Origin: Roseibium aggregatum
Lineage (GTDB): Bacteria > Pseudomonadota > Alphaproteobacteria > Rhizobiales > Stappiaceae
Length of the DNA stretch: 64,000 nt
Assembly (NCBI RefSeq): GCF_014692675.1
Contig: NZ_JABFCZ010000018.1
Coordinates: forward strand, 1-64,000
Direction: 5' to 3'
This document shows positions 34,466 to 43,304 of the stretch, in pieces. Position 1 is the stretch's first letter. Every line of letters starts with the position of its first letter. Position numbers and translations under genes: made by a program. Under the pieces are notes generated by a model, which was not told the DNA's origin, searched no databases, and was given only the letters and a program-made list of their open reading frames with translations.

Positions 34466-34930
34466 CTAAGGCTTCTGCAGGTTCTGCCGCACCTTGGCCA
34501 TGGTCGCGACGAAGGCGGAAATTTCCTCCTCGCTCACGCCGTCGAACATGCGCGCCTCCGCGGCCAGCATCTTGGGCACCAGGTCGAAATAGATGGACCG
34601 GCCCTTCTCCGACAGGCTCAGCAGGGAACTGCGACCGTCTTCGGTGTTGTTGGTCTTTTCCAGAAGACCGCGTTCGTACATTTTCTTTACCGCCCGGCTG
34701 ACGGACACCTTGTCCATGCTGGAGCGTTCGACAATTTCCGTCGCCGGCATTCTGCCGGTGGCGCCGAGGATCGCCATGGACCGCCATTCCGACGGCGTCA
34801 GCCGATGGTCGCGGATGTAGATTTCCGACAGCGTACTCGTTACGTCGGTGTAGAACACACGAATCCGATACGGCAGAAACGCCTGAAGATCGAACCGGAC
34901 CTCGTCTGAAACCGATACCTGTCCGTTCAT
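34466..34930 (-). CDS. MarR-family transcriptional regulator
   Basis: A 154-aa winged-helix regulator. The fold is typical: LPYRIRVFYTDVTSTLSEIY (dimer helix), LTPSEWRSMAILGA, recognition helix MDKVSVSRAVKKMYERGLLE and the wing EDGRSSLLSLSEKGR. The ATG at 34930 (MNGQVSVSDEV) has AAGGCGG upstream. The frame continues 36 codons further 5' without similarity. Genes it controls are not evident; the mla operon lies downstream on the same strand and DUF930 converges with it. Confidence 0.88.
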   Translation of the reverse strand: MNGQVSVSDEVRFDLQAFLPYRIRVFYTDVTSTLSEIYIRDHRLTPSEWRSMAILGATGRMPATEIVERSSMDKVSVSRAVKKMYERGLLEKTNNTEDGRSSLLSLSEKGRSIYFDLVPKMLAAEARMFDGVSEEEISAFVATMAKVRQNLQKP

Positions 34931-35149
34931 GTCCGCCTTTGCCCCAATGGATGCACTCCCTCCTGCTCCAGGTCTTGCCGCCGGCCGGATCCGCGAAAGC
35001 GCAGGTCTTTGCGCCTGGCGGGCGCCTGTTAGTTGCATTTGGAACTAAGTGTCGCTTGAGGAAATCTTTTAGGCAACAAAAGAATGCATGGATTGCCGGT
35101 CTTTGGGCAAAAATCTGCCCTTAGGTCCGTTTCGCCTTCGGCATTCCGC

Positions 35150-35755
35150 TCAGACCCGTGCGAGGATCCACTGAGCCATTTCGGAGAAAACCCGGTCGGC
35201 GGCGCTGTTCATTGCGGCAACCGCCTGATCGACGGACGTCCCGCCGGAGGCGACTTCGGCGCGAAAGACCCTGTTGGCGATGGTGCGGCCATTGCGGTCA
35301 TTGACCAGCTTGGCGGCGATCACGACCACCCCCCGGTCGGTTCCGTCGATATGGAACTCGAAGGCCCGGAGATCGGTCTGCAGCTGATAGTCGATCAGCA
35401 GCCCCTCGCCCGGGAAGCCGACGCCGCGCAGGCGATTGGTGTTTTCCAGGGTCTGGACGATCTTGGACTGAACCACGCTGGGCAGGGAGTCTGCCCAGGC
35501 GACTTTCGGGAAGTAGCTGTAGACCGGCCTCTTGTCGACCACGGCGATATACTCGGTATCCAGCGCCTTGAGCGCGCGCGGCCGCGGCACCAGTACCTGC
35601 TTGCTCTTCTGCCGCTGCCCGCTTGCCGGGACGTTGGCGGCTTCGATGCCGTAAAGCGCCGTAGGGCCCGAGCTGGCACAACCGGCAAGCGTCAGACCGG
35701 CCCCGCAAACGCCAAGGAACCGCCTTCGGCTGATATGTGCCGACCCGCTACTCAT
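35150..35755 (-). CDS. ABC transport auxiliary lipoprotein, possibly Tat-exported
   Basis: About 201 aa, PF03886-type auxiliary lipoprotein seen at the end of Mla/Mce operons. The N-terminus SRRRFLGVCGAGLTLAGC carries both a twin-arginine-like motif (SRRRFLG) and a lipobox LAGC, so the Cys at position 26 would be lipidated, perhaps after Tat export. The mature part has AAVDK-like strands and VVIAAKLVNDRNGRTIANRV, typical of the family. The start is ambiguous: ATG 35755 or a TTG six codons upstream (35773). It is the fourth gene of the mlaE-mlaF-mlaD operon. Confidence 0.8.
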   Translation of the reverse strand: MSSGSAHISRRRFLGVCGAGLTLAGCASSGPTALYGIEAANVPASGQRQKSKQVLVPRPRALKALDTEYIAVVDKRPVYSYFPKVAWADSLPSVVQSKIVQTLENTNRLRGVGFPGEGLLIDYQLQTDLRAFEFHIDGTDRGVVVIAAKLVNDRNGRTIANRVFRAEVASGGTSVDQAVAAMNSAADRVFSEMAQWILARV

Positions 35756-35821
35756 GCCCTCAATCGCCCCCAATACGCCATTCAGCAGCCCCGTATGTGT
35801 TTCCGGTCAGCCGGTTAATAT

Positions 35822-37816
35822 CTATCGCCTGTGTCCGCCCGTATAGGTCGGCACCGCCTCGCCCCCGAAAATGATCCGATTCGGGTTCCGGTCGAAACTT
35901 TCCACCGCGCGCTGGATCGATACAAGTGTCCGGTTGATCTGCGACATCGCGGCCGTGAAGTCGGCCGATCCCTGGGTGGCGAACTTCGACAGGCCGCCGG
36001 CAATCGAATCCGCACGGGATTCGAAGGCTTCCGCCACCTTGCGAATGGCCGTTGCCGCCTTTGTCGCCTCGACGATCAGGCCTTCGCCGTCACCTTCAAC
36101 CATGGTCCCCACCTGATCCACGATCCCCTGAATCCGGACAGAGGTGGCATTCAGCGTCGCCGTCATTTCCTTTGCATCGGTGATGATCTGGTCCACGTCC
36201 GGCGTGCGCTGCGACAGGTCGTTGGTCATCTTTTCCACATTGGCCGCGGCATTGCGCGCCGAGGCGATCATGGCGTCGATGCTTTCCTTGTTCTCCGACA
36301 GGCCGCCCGTCACATTGGCGACCGAGCCGACAATATTCGACACCTGATCCGGATCCACGGCTTTCAGGATGCCGTCGGCGTCCGCGAGCGTCTGCGTGAA
36401 GGCATTGGCGGCAGCGCGCACATCGTCCACAAGAGCCACGATACGATCGTCCTCACCCCGGACGGTTGCCGAAAACGCCTCGAAATTCTGGATCGTGGAT
36501 TTCGTCGATGCGATGATCTCGTTGATCTGGTCTTTCTGCGCGTTGATGTTGGACACCACCTCTGCGGCTCCGTCGACCGCCTCGCCGACCTTTTTCGGGT
36601 CGATATTCGCGACGATCTCATCGACGTTTCCAAGCGTGCTGTTCAGCCCCGTGCTGAACGTGTCCACATTGGCCACGATGTTCGACACCCGGTCCGGATC
36701 GACAGCGGCGGCAAGCTCGTTGCCGCGGGTGACCAACGTGTCGACCTTGTTCAAGACCGTGCTGGTGCTCTCGATAACCTCGGAGATCGCTTTCCTCCGA
36801 TCCCGGATCGTGGCCGAAATTTCATTGAGATTGTCCATGGTCGAAGACGTCGACGTTATCAGGTTGTCGATTTCCGGAGACCGTTTTTCGAGCAATTCGC
36901 CGATCGCCGCCGCTCCGGCAACCGTCTTCCTGACGTCTTCCGGATCGACCGCCTTGACGATTTTCTGCACGTCTTCGAGGCTGCTGTTCAGGCCGCCGGT
37001 AAAGGTCTGCAGGTCCTTTGCCGCGACCTCGGCATCGGCCATGACCTTGTCGATGCTCTTGCGGGCATTGGCCAGCCCGTCGGAAAATTCCGAGAGGTTC
37101 TGAACGATCTTGGTGACATCATCGGAGGGAACGGCAGCCAGGATCCGTTCACCCTGATCCACCAGCTTCTCCATGCGTCCGGACAGGCTGGTCAGCGCCT
37201 TGGAGACCGATGACAGGTTTGCCATGAAGTCCGACACGCCTTCGGAGTTGGCGGCGAGTGCGGAGGAGAATTCTTCCACATTCTTCAGCGTCTTCGTCAC
37301 AGTCGGGCTGTTTTCCTTCAGGAAGCCGTCGACGCTGCTGAGAGCCGAATCGGCTTTCTTCAGCACATCCCGCGCACCGCTGACGATATCGTCGAACAGC
37401 GAGCGCTCGGCATACATGACCGGGACTTCTTCGGAATCCTTCTTGATCAGCAACGGCGCATCGAGGCTGCCGCCGTTCAGGTCCACATAGGCGACACCCG
37501 TCAGACCGGTGAAATTCAGGGACGCCGTCGTGTCCGTCCTGAGCGGCGTGTTCGGTTTGACCCGAACCGTCGCGACGACGACCTTCGGGTTTTTCGGGTC
37601 GAAATCCAGTGCGCTGACATTCCCGATCGGAATACCGTTGAAAAGCACCTGCCCGCCGATCGGCAGGCCGGTGACGGGAGCCGGAAAAATGATTCTCACG
37701 AAGACATTTTCCCGGGATTCCGCGGTGACGGCGAGCCAGTACACGAACAGGAAGGAGCCCAGGAGCACCGCCATCATGAAGCTGCCGATCAGGATATAGT
37801 TCGCCCGGGTTTCCAT
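35822..37816 (-). CDS. mlaD: MlaD-like MCE protein with long helical tail
   Basis: A 664-aa substrate-binding component of a phospholipid ABC transporter. A single N-terminal membrane helix (about 8-30) precedes an MCE domain (about 40-115: FPAPVTGLPIGGQVLFNGIP, RTDTTASLNFTGLTGVAYVD). The remaining 520 residues are a repeated, amphipathic helical rod (recurring VDPDxVSNIV and SATIRDRR-like units) that could span the periplasm toward the outer membrane. E. coli MlaD is only about 180 aa; long tails are usual in alphaproteobacteria. It follows mlaF by 10 nt. Confidence 0.9.
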   Translation of the reverse strand: METRANYILIGSFMMAVLLGSFLFVYWLAVTAESRENVFVRIIFPAPVTGLPIGGQVLFNGIPIGNVSALDFDPKNPKVVVATVRVKPNTPLRTDTTASLNFTGLTGVAYVDLNGGSLDAPLLIKKDSEEVPVMYAERSLFDDIVSGARDVLKKADSALSSVDGFLKENSPTVTKTLKNVEEFSSALAANSEGVSDFMANLSSVSKALTSLSGRMEKLVDQGERILAAVPSDDVTKIVQNLSEFSDGLANARKSIDKVMADAEVAAKDLQTFTGGLNSSLEDVQKIVKAVDPEDVRKTVAGAAAIGELLEKRSPEIDNLITSTSSTMDNLNEISATIRDRRKAISEVIESTSTVLNKVDTLVTRGNELAAAVDPDRVSNIVANVDTFSTGLNSTLGNVDEIVANIDPKKVGEAVDGAAEVVSNINAQKDQINEIIASTKSTIQNFEAFSATVRGEDDRIVALVDDVRAAANAFTQTLADADGILKAVDPDQVSNIVGSVANVTGGLSENKESIDAMIASARNAAANVEKMTNDLSQRTPDVDQIITDAKEMTATLNATSVRIQGIVDQVGTMVEGDGEGLIVEATKAATAIRKVAEAFESRADSIAGGLSKFATQGSADFTAAMSQINRTLVSIQRAVESFDRNPNRIIFGGEAVPTYTGGHRR

Positions 37817-37826
37817 GATACGGCTC

Positions 37827-38636
37827 TCACATCCGGCGCAAAGCGCGCGGCCCCCGGAAATAGGATTTGATCCAGGGGTGGTCGTTTTTCATCATGTCGT
37901 CCAGGGTACCGATCGCCAAAACCTTCTTGTCTGCCAGTACGGCTATCCGGTCGCAGATGGAATGCAGGCTGTCCAGATCGTGCGTTACCATGTAGACCGT
38001 CAGTCCGAGCGTTTCACTGAGGTTTTTAATCAACTCATCAAACGCAGCGGCACCGATCGGGTCAAGACCCGAGGTCGGCTCGTCCAGAAACACCAAATCC
38101 GGATCAAGTGCAAGCGCACGGGCCAGGCTGGCCCTTTTGATCATGCCGCCCGAAAGCTCCGACGGCAACTTGTCGGCCGCATCCTGCGGCAAACCGACCA
38201 GTTCGAGCTTCAACAGCGCCAGTTCGTCCATCAATTGCGGCGAGAGGCTGAGATGCTCGCGCATGGGGACCTGGATGTTCTGCTTCACGCTGAGCGACGA
38301 GAACAGGGCGCCCTGCTGAAACAGCACTCCCCAGCGCCGCTCGATGGACTTGCGGATAACCGGGGACACACCAGTCAGATTATGACCGAAAACACTGATG
38401 GTACCTGCCTGCTTCGGCGTCAGGCCGAGAATCGCGCGCATCAGAACCGATTTTCCCGTTCCTGAACCGCCGACGAACCCCAGGATCTCGCCGCGCCGGA
38501 CATCGAGATCGAGATCCTTCAGGATGATCTTGGTGCCGAAGCCGACGGTAACCCCCTTGGCTGACAGAATAATGTCATCGTCAGCCGCACTTTCCCGCAC
38601 GACAACGTCGTCAATGGATGGTTCGGCCAGCGACAT
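37827..38636 (-). CDS. mlaF: MlaF-like ABC transporter ATPase
   Basis: A 269-aa ATPase. Walker A GGSGTGKS (56-63), signature LSGGM (161-165), Walker B with DEPTSG (185-190) and the H-loop in YMVTHDLDSL are complete. The variant LSGGM signature followed by IKRASLARA is characteristic of the MlaF/Ttg2A group. It powers lipid movement by the MlaE-type permease encoded upstream, with MlaD downstream. It has the usual place as second gene of the operon, 26 nt after mlaE. Confidence 0.93.
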   Translation of the reverse strand: MSLAEPSIDDVVVRESAADDDIILSAKGVTVGFGTKIILKDLDLDVRRGEILGFVGGSGTGKSVLMRAILGLTPKQAGTISVFGHNLTGVSPVIRKSIERRWGVLFQQGALFSSLSVKQNIQVPMREHLSLSPQLMDELALLKLELVGLPQDAADKLPSELSGGMIKRASLARALALDPDLVFLDEPTSGLDPIGAAAFDELIKNLSETLGLTVYMVTHDLDSLHSICDRIAVLADKKVLAIGTLDDMMKNDHPWIKSYFRGPRALRRM

Positions 38637-38662
38637 GAAACTGCTTTCCTGCGATCAAAGAC

Positions 38663-39811
38663 TTAGACACCAATGGCTGCGAAAAAGATGGCGAAAACTC
38701 CGTCCACCACGATAACCAGAAAAATGGCTTTCACAACCGACATGGTCGTGTGCCGGCCGAGGGATTCCGACGACCCTTCGACTTTCAGGCCTTCCACGCA
38801 GGCAATCAGGCCGACGATCAGCGCCATGAACGGCGCTTTGACCAGCCCGACCATCAGGGTTTTTGTCGAAATCGCCGCCTGAAGCTGAACGAGAAAGGCC
38901 TGCGGTGGAATGTCCAGGTAGCTCCACGTCACCAGGCCGGCGCCGAAAAGGGCCGAGATATCGGAAATGAAGGTCAGGATCGGCAGGGCGATCATCAATG
39001 CGAGAATCCGCGGCAGGACCAGAACCTCCGTCACGCTCATGCCGATCACATGCAGCGCGTCGACCTCCTCCTGCATGCGCATGGACCCCAGTTCCGCGGT
39101 GAATGCCGACCCGGAGCGGCCCGCCACCATGATCGCCGTCAGGATCACCCCCATCTCCCGCAGGATCAGGATGCCGGCCAGATCCACCACATAAACTTCC
39201 ACGCCGAACTGTTTCAGATAGAAGCCGCCCTGCTGCGAGATAATTGCCCCGATCAGGAAGCTCATGAGGGCCACGATGGGAACGCCCCCGATGCAGGACC
39301 GGTCGAACTGCACCGCGACCGATATGCTCCGCAACCGTTTCGGATGCGGCAGAACGGTTGCGAGAACAGCCCCGAGCGTGCCGAGGATATTCAGCATCGC
39401 CAGCCCGTCTTTGACGGCATCGACCCCGACCCGGCCGGTTGCTTCGAGAAAACCGACGATCGAGAACCGCTGGCGTTCCGGTTTCCAGGCCGGCGGATGG
39501 TGCTTTTCCAGTTCGCGGAACAGGACCTTGCGCTTTTCATCCAGGCCGATCAGTTCGGTGCGCTTGCCGCCGAATTCCAGCCCGCCGCGAAAACGATGCA
39601 CCAGCCACGCACCGCTGGTGTCGAGACTCTCGATCCTGGAAATGTCGATACAAACGACCTGGTCCGGAGCAAGGTCGATGGACCCGAGCAGTCTCTCCGC
39701 GCTTTCGGCGGAATTGACCGTCCAGTCGCCGGTCAGCGTCAGGGTCTTGCGGCCGGGAACCGAGCCATCGAGGCTGAACGCCGGAGGGATAATTTTATCC
39801 AGGAATGCCAT
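38663..39811 (-). CDS. mlaE: MlaE-like permease with N-terminal STAS domain
   Basis: A 382-aa permease. Residues about 20-100 form a STAS domain (LTLTGDWTVNSAESAERLLG, CIDISRIESLDTSGAWLV); in E. coli the equivalent is a separate protein, MlaB. The MlaE part follows with RLRSISVAVQFDRSCIGGVP, GRSGSAFTAELGSMRMQEEV and LRKL-like loops, and about five membrane helices. The fusion of MlaB and MlaE functions is common in this class. It heads the operon mlaE-mlaF-mlaD-lipoprotein. No convincing Shine-Dalgarno before the chosen ATG. Confidence 0.92.
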   Translation of the reverse strand: MAFLDKIIPPAFSLDGSVPGRKTLTLTGDWTVNSAESAERLLGSIDLAPDQVVCIDISRIESLDTSGAWLVHRFRGGLEFGGKRTELIGLDEKRKVLFRELEKHHPPAWKPERQRFSIVGFLEATGRVGVDAVKDGLAMLNILGTLGAVLATVLPHPKRLRSISVAVQFDRSCIGGVPIVALMSFLIGAIISQQGGFYLKQFGVEVYVVDLAGILILREMGVILTAIMVAGRSGSAFTAELGSMRMQEEVDALHVIGMSVTEVLVLPRILALMIALPILTFISDISALFGAGLVTWSYLDIPPQAFLVQLQAAISTKTLMVGLVKAPFMALIVGLIACVEGLKVEGSSESLGRHTTMSVVKAIFLVIVVDGVFAIFFAAIGV

Positions 39812-39985
39812 TGAGGCTGCATGCCCCCCTTGTCGCTCGGATGCACTCCCTCCTATACCTGAGAGCAGAGTTCATCGTCCAGACATGGGACCTCCGAACC
39901 GGCCGGCAATCGGACATTGGCGCGCGAGCGTGATCAAAATACCCGATTGCCGGACGGATCCGCCCCGAAACCGGAAAATTGCGCC

Positions 39986-40999
39986 ATGGAAATCAATCAT
40001 CCCTATCTTTTGTTTCTCGGAGACGTTCCCGACGCTTTGGCGGCCAAGACGGCCACCGGCATCGTCGACTGGAGAAGGGACTGGTGCCTTGGGCAGAACC
40101 GCCTGGAAGGTTGCGTGGCCGACACCGGCCTGCCCGACATGACCATCGCCGATGCGGCGGCCAAAGGCGCAAAGACGATGATCGTCGGCGCCGTGAATGC
40201 GGGCGGACGCCTGCCGGAACACTGGGTCGAATCGATCGTCGAGGCGCTGGAGGCCGGCATGGACGTCGCCAGCGGCCTGCATGTCCGCTTAGGCAGCGTC
40301 GACGCCATCCGGGACGCCGCGGAACGGACCGGCCGGAAACTCCACGACGTGCGCCACTCCAACGAGACCTTTGCCACCGGCAAGGGCACGAAGCGCAGCG
40401 GCAAGCGGATCCTGGCGGTTGGAACCGACTGCTCGGTCGGCAAGAAATACACCGCTCTCGCCATGGACAAGGCGATGGTCGAGCGCGGCTACAAAAGCAG
40501 CTTCTGCGCCACCGGCCAGACAGGCGTCTTCATCTCCGGCCGCGGCGTGGCGCTGGATGCGGTGGTTGCCGATTTCATTTCCGGGGCGGCCGAATGGATC
40601 TCGCCCGCGACCGACGACGACCACTGGCAGATCATCGAGGGACAAGGGTCCCTGTTCCACCCCTCCTTTGCCGGCGTGACGCTGGGGCTGCTGCACGGGT
40701 CCCAGCCGGATGCCTTCATCGTCTGCCATGAACCCACCCGGACCACCATGCGCGGCGTGCAGACGCCTCTGCCGACCATTCAGCAGGTCATCGACCTGAC
40801 CATCCAGTGCGGCAAGCTGACAAATCCGGACATCCGCTGCGTCGGGATTGCGGTGAACACCGCCGCCATGGGCGAATCCGAAGCCTGGGGATATCTGGCC
40901 AAGATCGGCGAGGAGCACGGCCTGCCGGCGACCGATCCGGTCCGCTTCGGCATGGAGGCCATTGTCGATCAGGTCGTGTCGGAATTCGGCGCCCCATGA
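39986..40999 (+). CDS. dgcN: N-acetyltransferase DgcN (DUF1611 family)
   Basis: A 337-aa DUF1611-type protein. The C-terminal two thirds form a P-loop fold with GTDCSVGKK at 146-154 and DAFIVCHEPTRTTMRGV later on. DgcN proteins act in D-glutamate use, acetylating D-Glu before the partner DgcA racemises it. The ATG at 39986 gives the family start MEINHPYLLFLGDVP and has GGAAAA upstream; the frame extends 23 codons further without similarity. The stop overlaps the dgcA start (ATGA), so the two are coupled. Confidence 0.85.
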   Translation: MEINHPYLLFLGDVPDALAAKTATGIVDWRRDWCLGQNRLEGCVADTGLPDMTIADAAAKGAKTMIVGAVNAGGRLPEHWVESIVEALEAGMDVASGLHVRLGSVDAIRDAAERTGRKLHDVRHSNETFATGKGTKRSGKRILAVGTDCSVGKKYTALAMDKAMVERGYKSSFCATGQTGVFISGRGVALDAVVADFISGAAEWISPATDDDHWQIIEGQGSLFHPSFAGVTLGLLHGSQPDAFIVCHEPTRTTMRGVQTPLPTIQQVIDLTIQCGKLTNPDIRCVGIAVNTAAMGESEAWGYLAKIGEEHGLPATDPVRFGMEAIVDQVVSEFGAP

Positions 41000-41979
41000 G
41001 CCTCTCCGTCAGCCTGGATACCGAACGGTTCGAGATTGCCGGCGGCTTCGCCATCTCCCGCGGCAGCCGCACCCATGCCGAAGTCCTTGTCGTCACCCTG
41101 ACCGACGGCTCCGCCCGTGGTCACGGCGAATGCGTGCCTTACGCCCGCTATGGCGAAAGCCTCGACAGCGTTGCCGAACAGATCAGGGCCGTCACCCCGG
41201 CCATCGAAGCCGGGATGAGCCGGGCGGAGCTGCAGGACGCCATGCCGGCAGGTGCCGCCCGCAATGCGGTCGATTGCGCCTTCTGGGATCTGGAAGCAAA
41301 GCGATCCGGGAAAACGGCGGCCGAGCTTGCCGGCCTGAGCCCGCTGAAGGCGGTCACGACCGCCTATACCATCAGCGTCGGCACGCCTGAGACCATGGCA
41401 GAGGCGGCCCGCAAGGCGGCCTCACGGCCGCTTTTGAAGGTCAAGCTCGCCGGCCCGGGTGATCCGGAGCGCCTCCGCGCGGTGCGCGCCAATGCGCCCG
41501 ATGCGCGCCTGATCATCGACGCCAACGAGGCCTGGGACGAAAGCTGTTTTGCGGAAAACATGGCCGCCTGCCTTGAGACAGGCGTCGAACTCATCGAACA
41601 GCCCCTGCCTGCCGCCGATGACGGCGCCCTGGAGAGCCTGGCCCGCCCGGTCACCGTGTGTGCGGATGAAAGCCTGCATACCCGCAAGGACCTTGGCGCC
41701 CTGCGCAAACGCTATGATGCGGTCAATATCAAGCTCGACAAGGCCGGAGGCCTGACCGAGGCGCTCCTGCTTCTGGAGGACGCCCGGTCGCATGGGTTCA
41801 AGACCATGATCGGCTGCATGCTCGGCACGTCCCTTGCCATGGCCCCCGCCATGCTGCTGGCCCAGACTGCCGACTACGTGGACCTGGACGGCCCCTTGCT
41901 GTTGTCGAAGGACCGCGAACCGGGATTGAGGTTCGAGGGCAGCCTGCTTTACCCGCCCGAGCCGGCTCTTTGGGGCTGA
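40996..41979 (+). CDS. dgcA: N-acetyl-D-Glu racemase DgcA (enolase superfamily)
   Basis: A 327-aa member of the dipeptide-epimerase branch of the enolase superfamily. The KxK pair is K148/K150 (LLKVKL), metal ligands are D175, E201 and D224 (DANEAW, IEQP, CADES), and the second lysine lies in NIKLDKAGG. It is coupled to dgcN by an ATGA overlap. The pair is known to convert D-glutamate to L-glutamate derivatives in marine bacteria. Older annotation would call it L-Ala-D/L-Glu epimerase, which remains possible. Confidence 0.85.
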   Translation: MSLSVSLDTERFEIAGGFAISRGSRTHAEVLVVTLTDGSARGHGECVPYARYGESLDSVAEQIRAVTPAIEAGMSRAELQDAMPAGAARNAVDCAFWDLEAKRSGKTAAELAGLSPLKAVTTAYTISVGTPETMAEAARKAASRPLLKVKLAGPGDPERLRAVRANAPDARLIIDANEAWDESCFAENMAACLETGVELIEQPLPAADDGALESLARPVTVCADESLHTRKDLGALRKRYDAVNIKLDKAGGLTEALLLLEDARSHGFKTMIGCMLGTSLAMAPAMLLAQTADYVDLDGPLLLSKDREPGLRFEGSLLYPPEPALWG

Positions 41980-42000
41980 GCCTGTCGGGCCGGCCCGGCG

Positions 42001-43185
42001 TCAGCCGGCCAGCCTTTCCCCTTCAGCCTGCAGCTTTGCCGTCAGGAGCGGCCGCAGGAGCAGGAGGGAGATGAGAGCCACCCCGGCCGCACCAGCCATC
42101 GCCCAGAACGGATATCCCGGATTGAGCTTGTAGAGCGGCCCGCAGACGGCCAGGCCGAGCGCAAGCTGCAGCCCGCTAGACGTGGACAGGAGCCCCTGCC
42201 CGGTCGCGGCCCATTTCTGGGGAACCACTTTCGACAGAAGACTGACCGAGCCGAGATGCGCGGCCCCGAAGGATATGCCGTGCAGGACCTGGAGTGCCGC
42301 GATTGCCGCGAGATCTTCGGCGAAGGGAAACAGGGTCCAGCGGACGATGGAGCCGCCGGCCGCGATCATCATGAAATGGAGCGGCCCGAAGCGCGCATTC
42401 AGGCGCTTGGCCCCGTAAAACAGGGCGATTTCGGCAACAACCCCGATCGCCCACAAGGTGCCGATGAAAAGCTTGTCGATGCCGGCATTCACCCAGTAAA
42501 GCGTGCCGAAGCCGTAATAGGCCGCATGGGTCGCCTGCAGCAATCCGCCGATCCATAGCACGGCAATGAACCAGGGCGATCTGAAAACGGAGGCCGGTTG
42601 GTCCGATCCGGTCGCAGCCGTTTCCTCCTGCTTGGTCTGTCCCGGCAGGCAGATGGCGACGAGACCGGTCGACAGGACGCTTAACGCAAGGCCGGCAACG
42701 AGCAGCAGCGGGCTTCCCACCGAAACCAGCCAGCCGCCGAACAGGTTGGCGACGACGAAGCCGACGGATCCCCAAAGCCGCATGCGCGCATAATCCGCGC
42801 CGGTGTTGCGGACGACATCCAGTGCATAGGCGTCACACAGCGGCACGATGGGCGACCAGAAGGCCATCAGGCCTGCAACGGTTACCCAGGCGCTGGTAAT
42901 GCCGCTGGTCGCGGCAAATCCGCCGAGGAACAAACCGCTCAGGAGCGAATAAGCGAAAATGGAAATCCTGCGCCGGCCGCTTCGGTCCGACAGGTTGGTC
43001 AGGACCGGATTGGCCGCAATGCGAACAACAGTACTGATACCAAGGACAAAACCTATTTCGTCGACAGTTAAACCTCGCGCTTCCAAGACGAGAGGAAAAA
43101 ACGGCAGAAAAAGGCCGAATCCGAGAAAATGACTGGCAAATAAAGCGCCGACCCGCCCCTGAAGGCCAGTTCTGGAATCTGACAT
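42001..43185 (-). CDS. MFS transporter, HcaT/phenylpropionate-like
   Basis: A 394-aa MFS permease with 12 predicted helices. Segments SHFLGFGLFLPFFPLVLEAR, ANPVLTNLSDRSGRRRISI and RLWGSVGFVVANLFGGWL match the MFS_1-like group that includes HcaT and YcaD relatives. The substrate is unknown. It converges with dgcA (21 nt gap, no visible terminator). The upstream gap of about 120 nt holds a divergent cheZ-like gene. Confidence 0.85.
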   Translation of the reverse strand: MSDSRTGLQGRVGALFASHFLGFGLFLPFFPLVLEARGLTVDEIGFVLGISTVVRIAANPVLTNLSDRSGRRRISIFAYSLLSGLFLGGFAATSGITSAWVTVAGLMAFWSPIVPLCDAYALDVVRNTGADYARMRLWGSVGFVVANLFGGWLVSVGSPLLLVAGLALSVLSTGLVAICLPGQTKQEETAATGSDQPASVFRSPWFIAVLWIGGLLQATHAAYYGFGTLYWVNAGIDKLFIGTLWAIGVVAEIALFYGAKRLNARFGPLHFMMIAAGGSIVRWTLFPFAEDLAAIAALQVLHGISFGAAHLGSVSLLSKVVPQKWAATGQGLLSTSSGLQLALGLAVCGPLYKLNPGYPFWAMAGAAGVALISLLLLRPLLTAKLQAEGERLAG

Positions 43186-43304
43186 AATTCTTCAATCCGA
43201 AAAAGCGCCTAAAGCAATATTAACGATTGCGCCGCTAGGCTGGTCGGGAAGTCGTCCGAGTTACGGCTATTTGCGACCCAAAGGCAAGCTGAGAAACGGT
43301 TCAG

